Assembly: GCA_016190025.1 (NCBI GenBank)
Contig: JACPRG010000109.1
Coordinates: forward strand, 1 to 13,690
Reading direction: 5' to 3'
Length of the DNA stretch: 13,690 nt
From: Candidatus Tectimicrobiota bacterium
GTDB taxonomy: Bacteria > UBA8248 > JACPRG01
Made by a program: the position numbers and the translations under genes. Below the pieces are notes generated by a model. The model saw only the letters and a list, made by a program, of their open reading frames with translations, was not told where the DNA came from and searched no databases. How positions within the stretch are numbered: the first letter of the stretch is position 1; each line of letters begins with the position of its first letter. Positions 13,648-13,690 of the stretch are shown here, piece after piece.

Positions 13648-13690
13648 ATGCGAGAGGAGCTCGAGGCCGCGCTCGAACTCTATGAGGGAA
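13648..13690 (+). CDS. Start of an unidentified protein, cut by right edge
   Basis: ATG 13648 is preceded by GGAAGGAGG with 7-nt spacing and by the extended -10 motif, a textbook gene start. Only 14 codons are visible, MREELEAALELYEG, which look like an amphipathic helix rich in Glu and Leu. Function cannot be assigned. Confidence 0.6.
   Translation, partial: MREELEAALELYEG

Overview
The window is GC-rich bacterial DNA: by eye about two thirds G+C, with strongly GC-biased third codon positions and clear Shine-Dalgarno sequences before most genes. Shadow reading frames antisense to real genes are therefore long and misleading. The gene content (enamidase-like amidohydrolase, creatininase family, EthD-like barrel, NMT1/THI5-like binding protein) resembles metabolically versatile uncultured soil or sediment bacteria with high-GC genomes. 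No rRNA, tRNA or phylogenetic marker is present, so I do not assign a taxon.

Region 1 (1-5884) is a run of six genes on the minus strand. In transcription order they are a Kbl-type alpha-oxoamine synthase, a class IV (branched-chain/D-amino acid type) aminotransferase, an alpha/beta hydrolase, a small SAM methyltransferase, a two-domain EthD-like protein, and an enamidase-like amidohydrolase cut by the left edge. Gaps are 32-208 bp, so one catabolic operon is plausible.

Region 2 (5885-6212) is the divergent control region, with a candidate sigma70-type promoter and two tandem hairpins in the rightward leader.

Region 3 (6213-9284) is a rightward operon of an SdhA/FrdA-family flavoprotein (TTG start), an overlapping stand-alone 120-residue SdhB-type [2Fe-2S] protein, and a creatininase-family amidohydrolase. 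A strong hairpin follows it. The flavoprotein has three of the four usual dicarboxylate-site residues and lacks the covalent-FAD histidine, so its substrate is probably not plain succinate/fumarate. My inference is that both arms together reduce, open and degrade a nitrogen-containing ring or cyclic amide. The substrate cannot be read from the sequence.

Region 4 (9285-11478) holds four small rightward genes: a 61-residue protein behind a good promoter, a cold-shock-domain protein fused to a helical domain resembling a cysteine-less AhpD/CMD unit, an 83-residue unknown protein whose ribosome binding site lies in a hairpin, and a YdjM-like membrane hydrolase.

Region 5 (11479-11812) is noncoding and packed with palindromes. 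Region 6 (11813-13027, minus strand) is a secreted NMT1/THI5-like ABC substrate-binding protein with its own promoter and no permease or ATPase in view. Region 7 (13028-13647) is noncoding, rich in inverted repeats and apparently decayed. A new rightward gene starts at 13648 and runs off the right edge.
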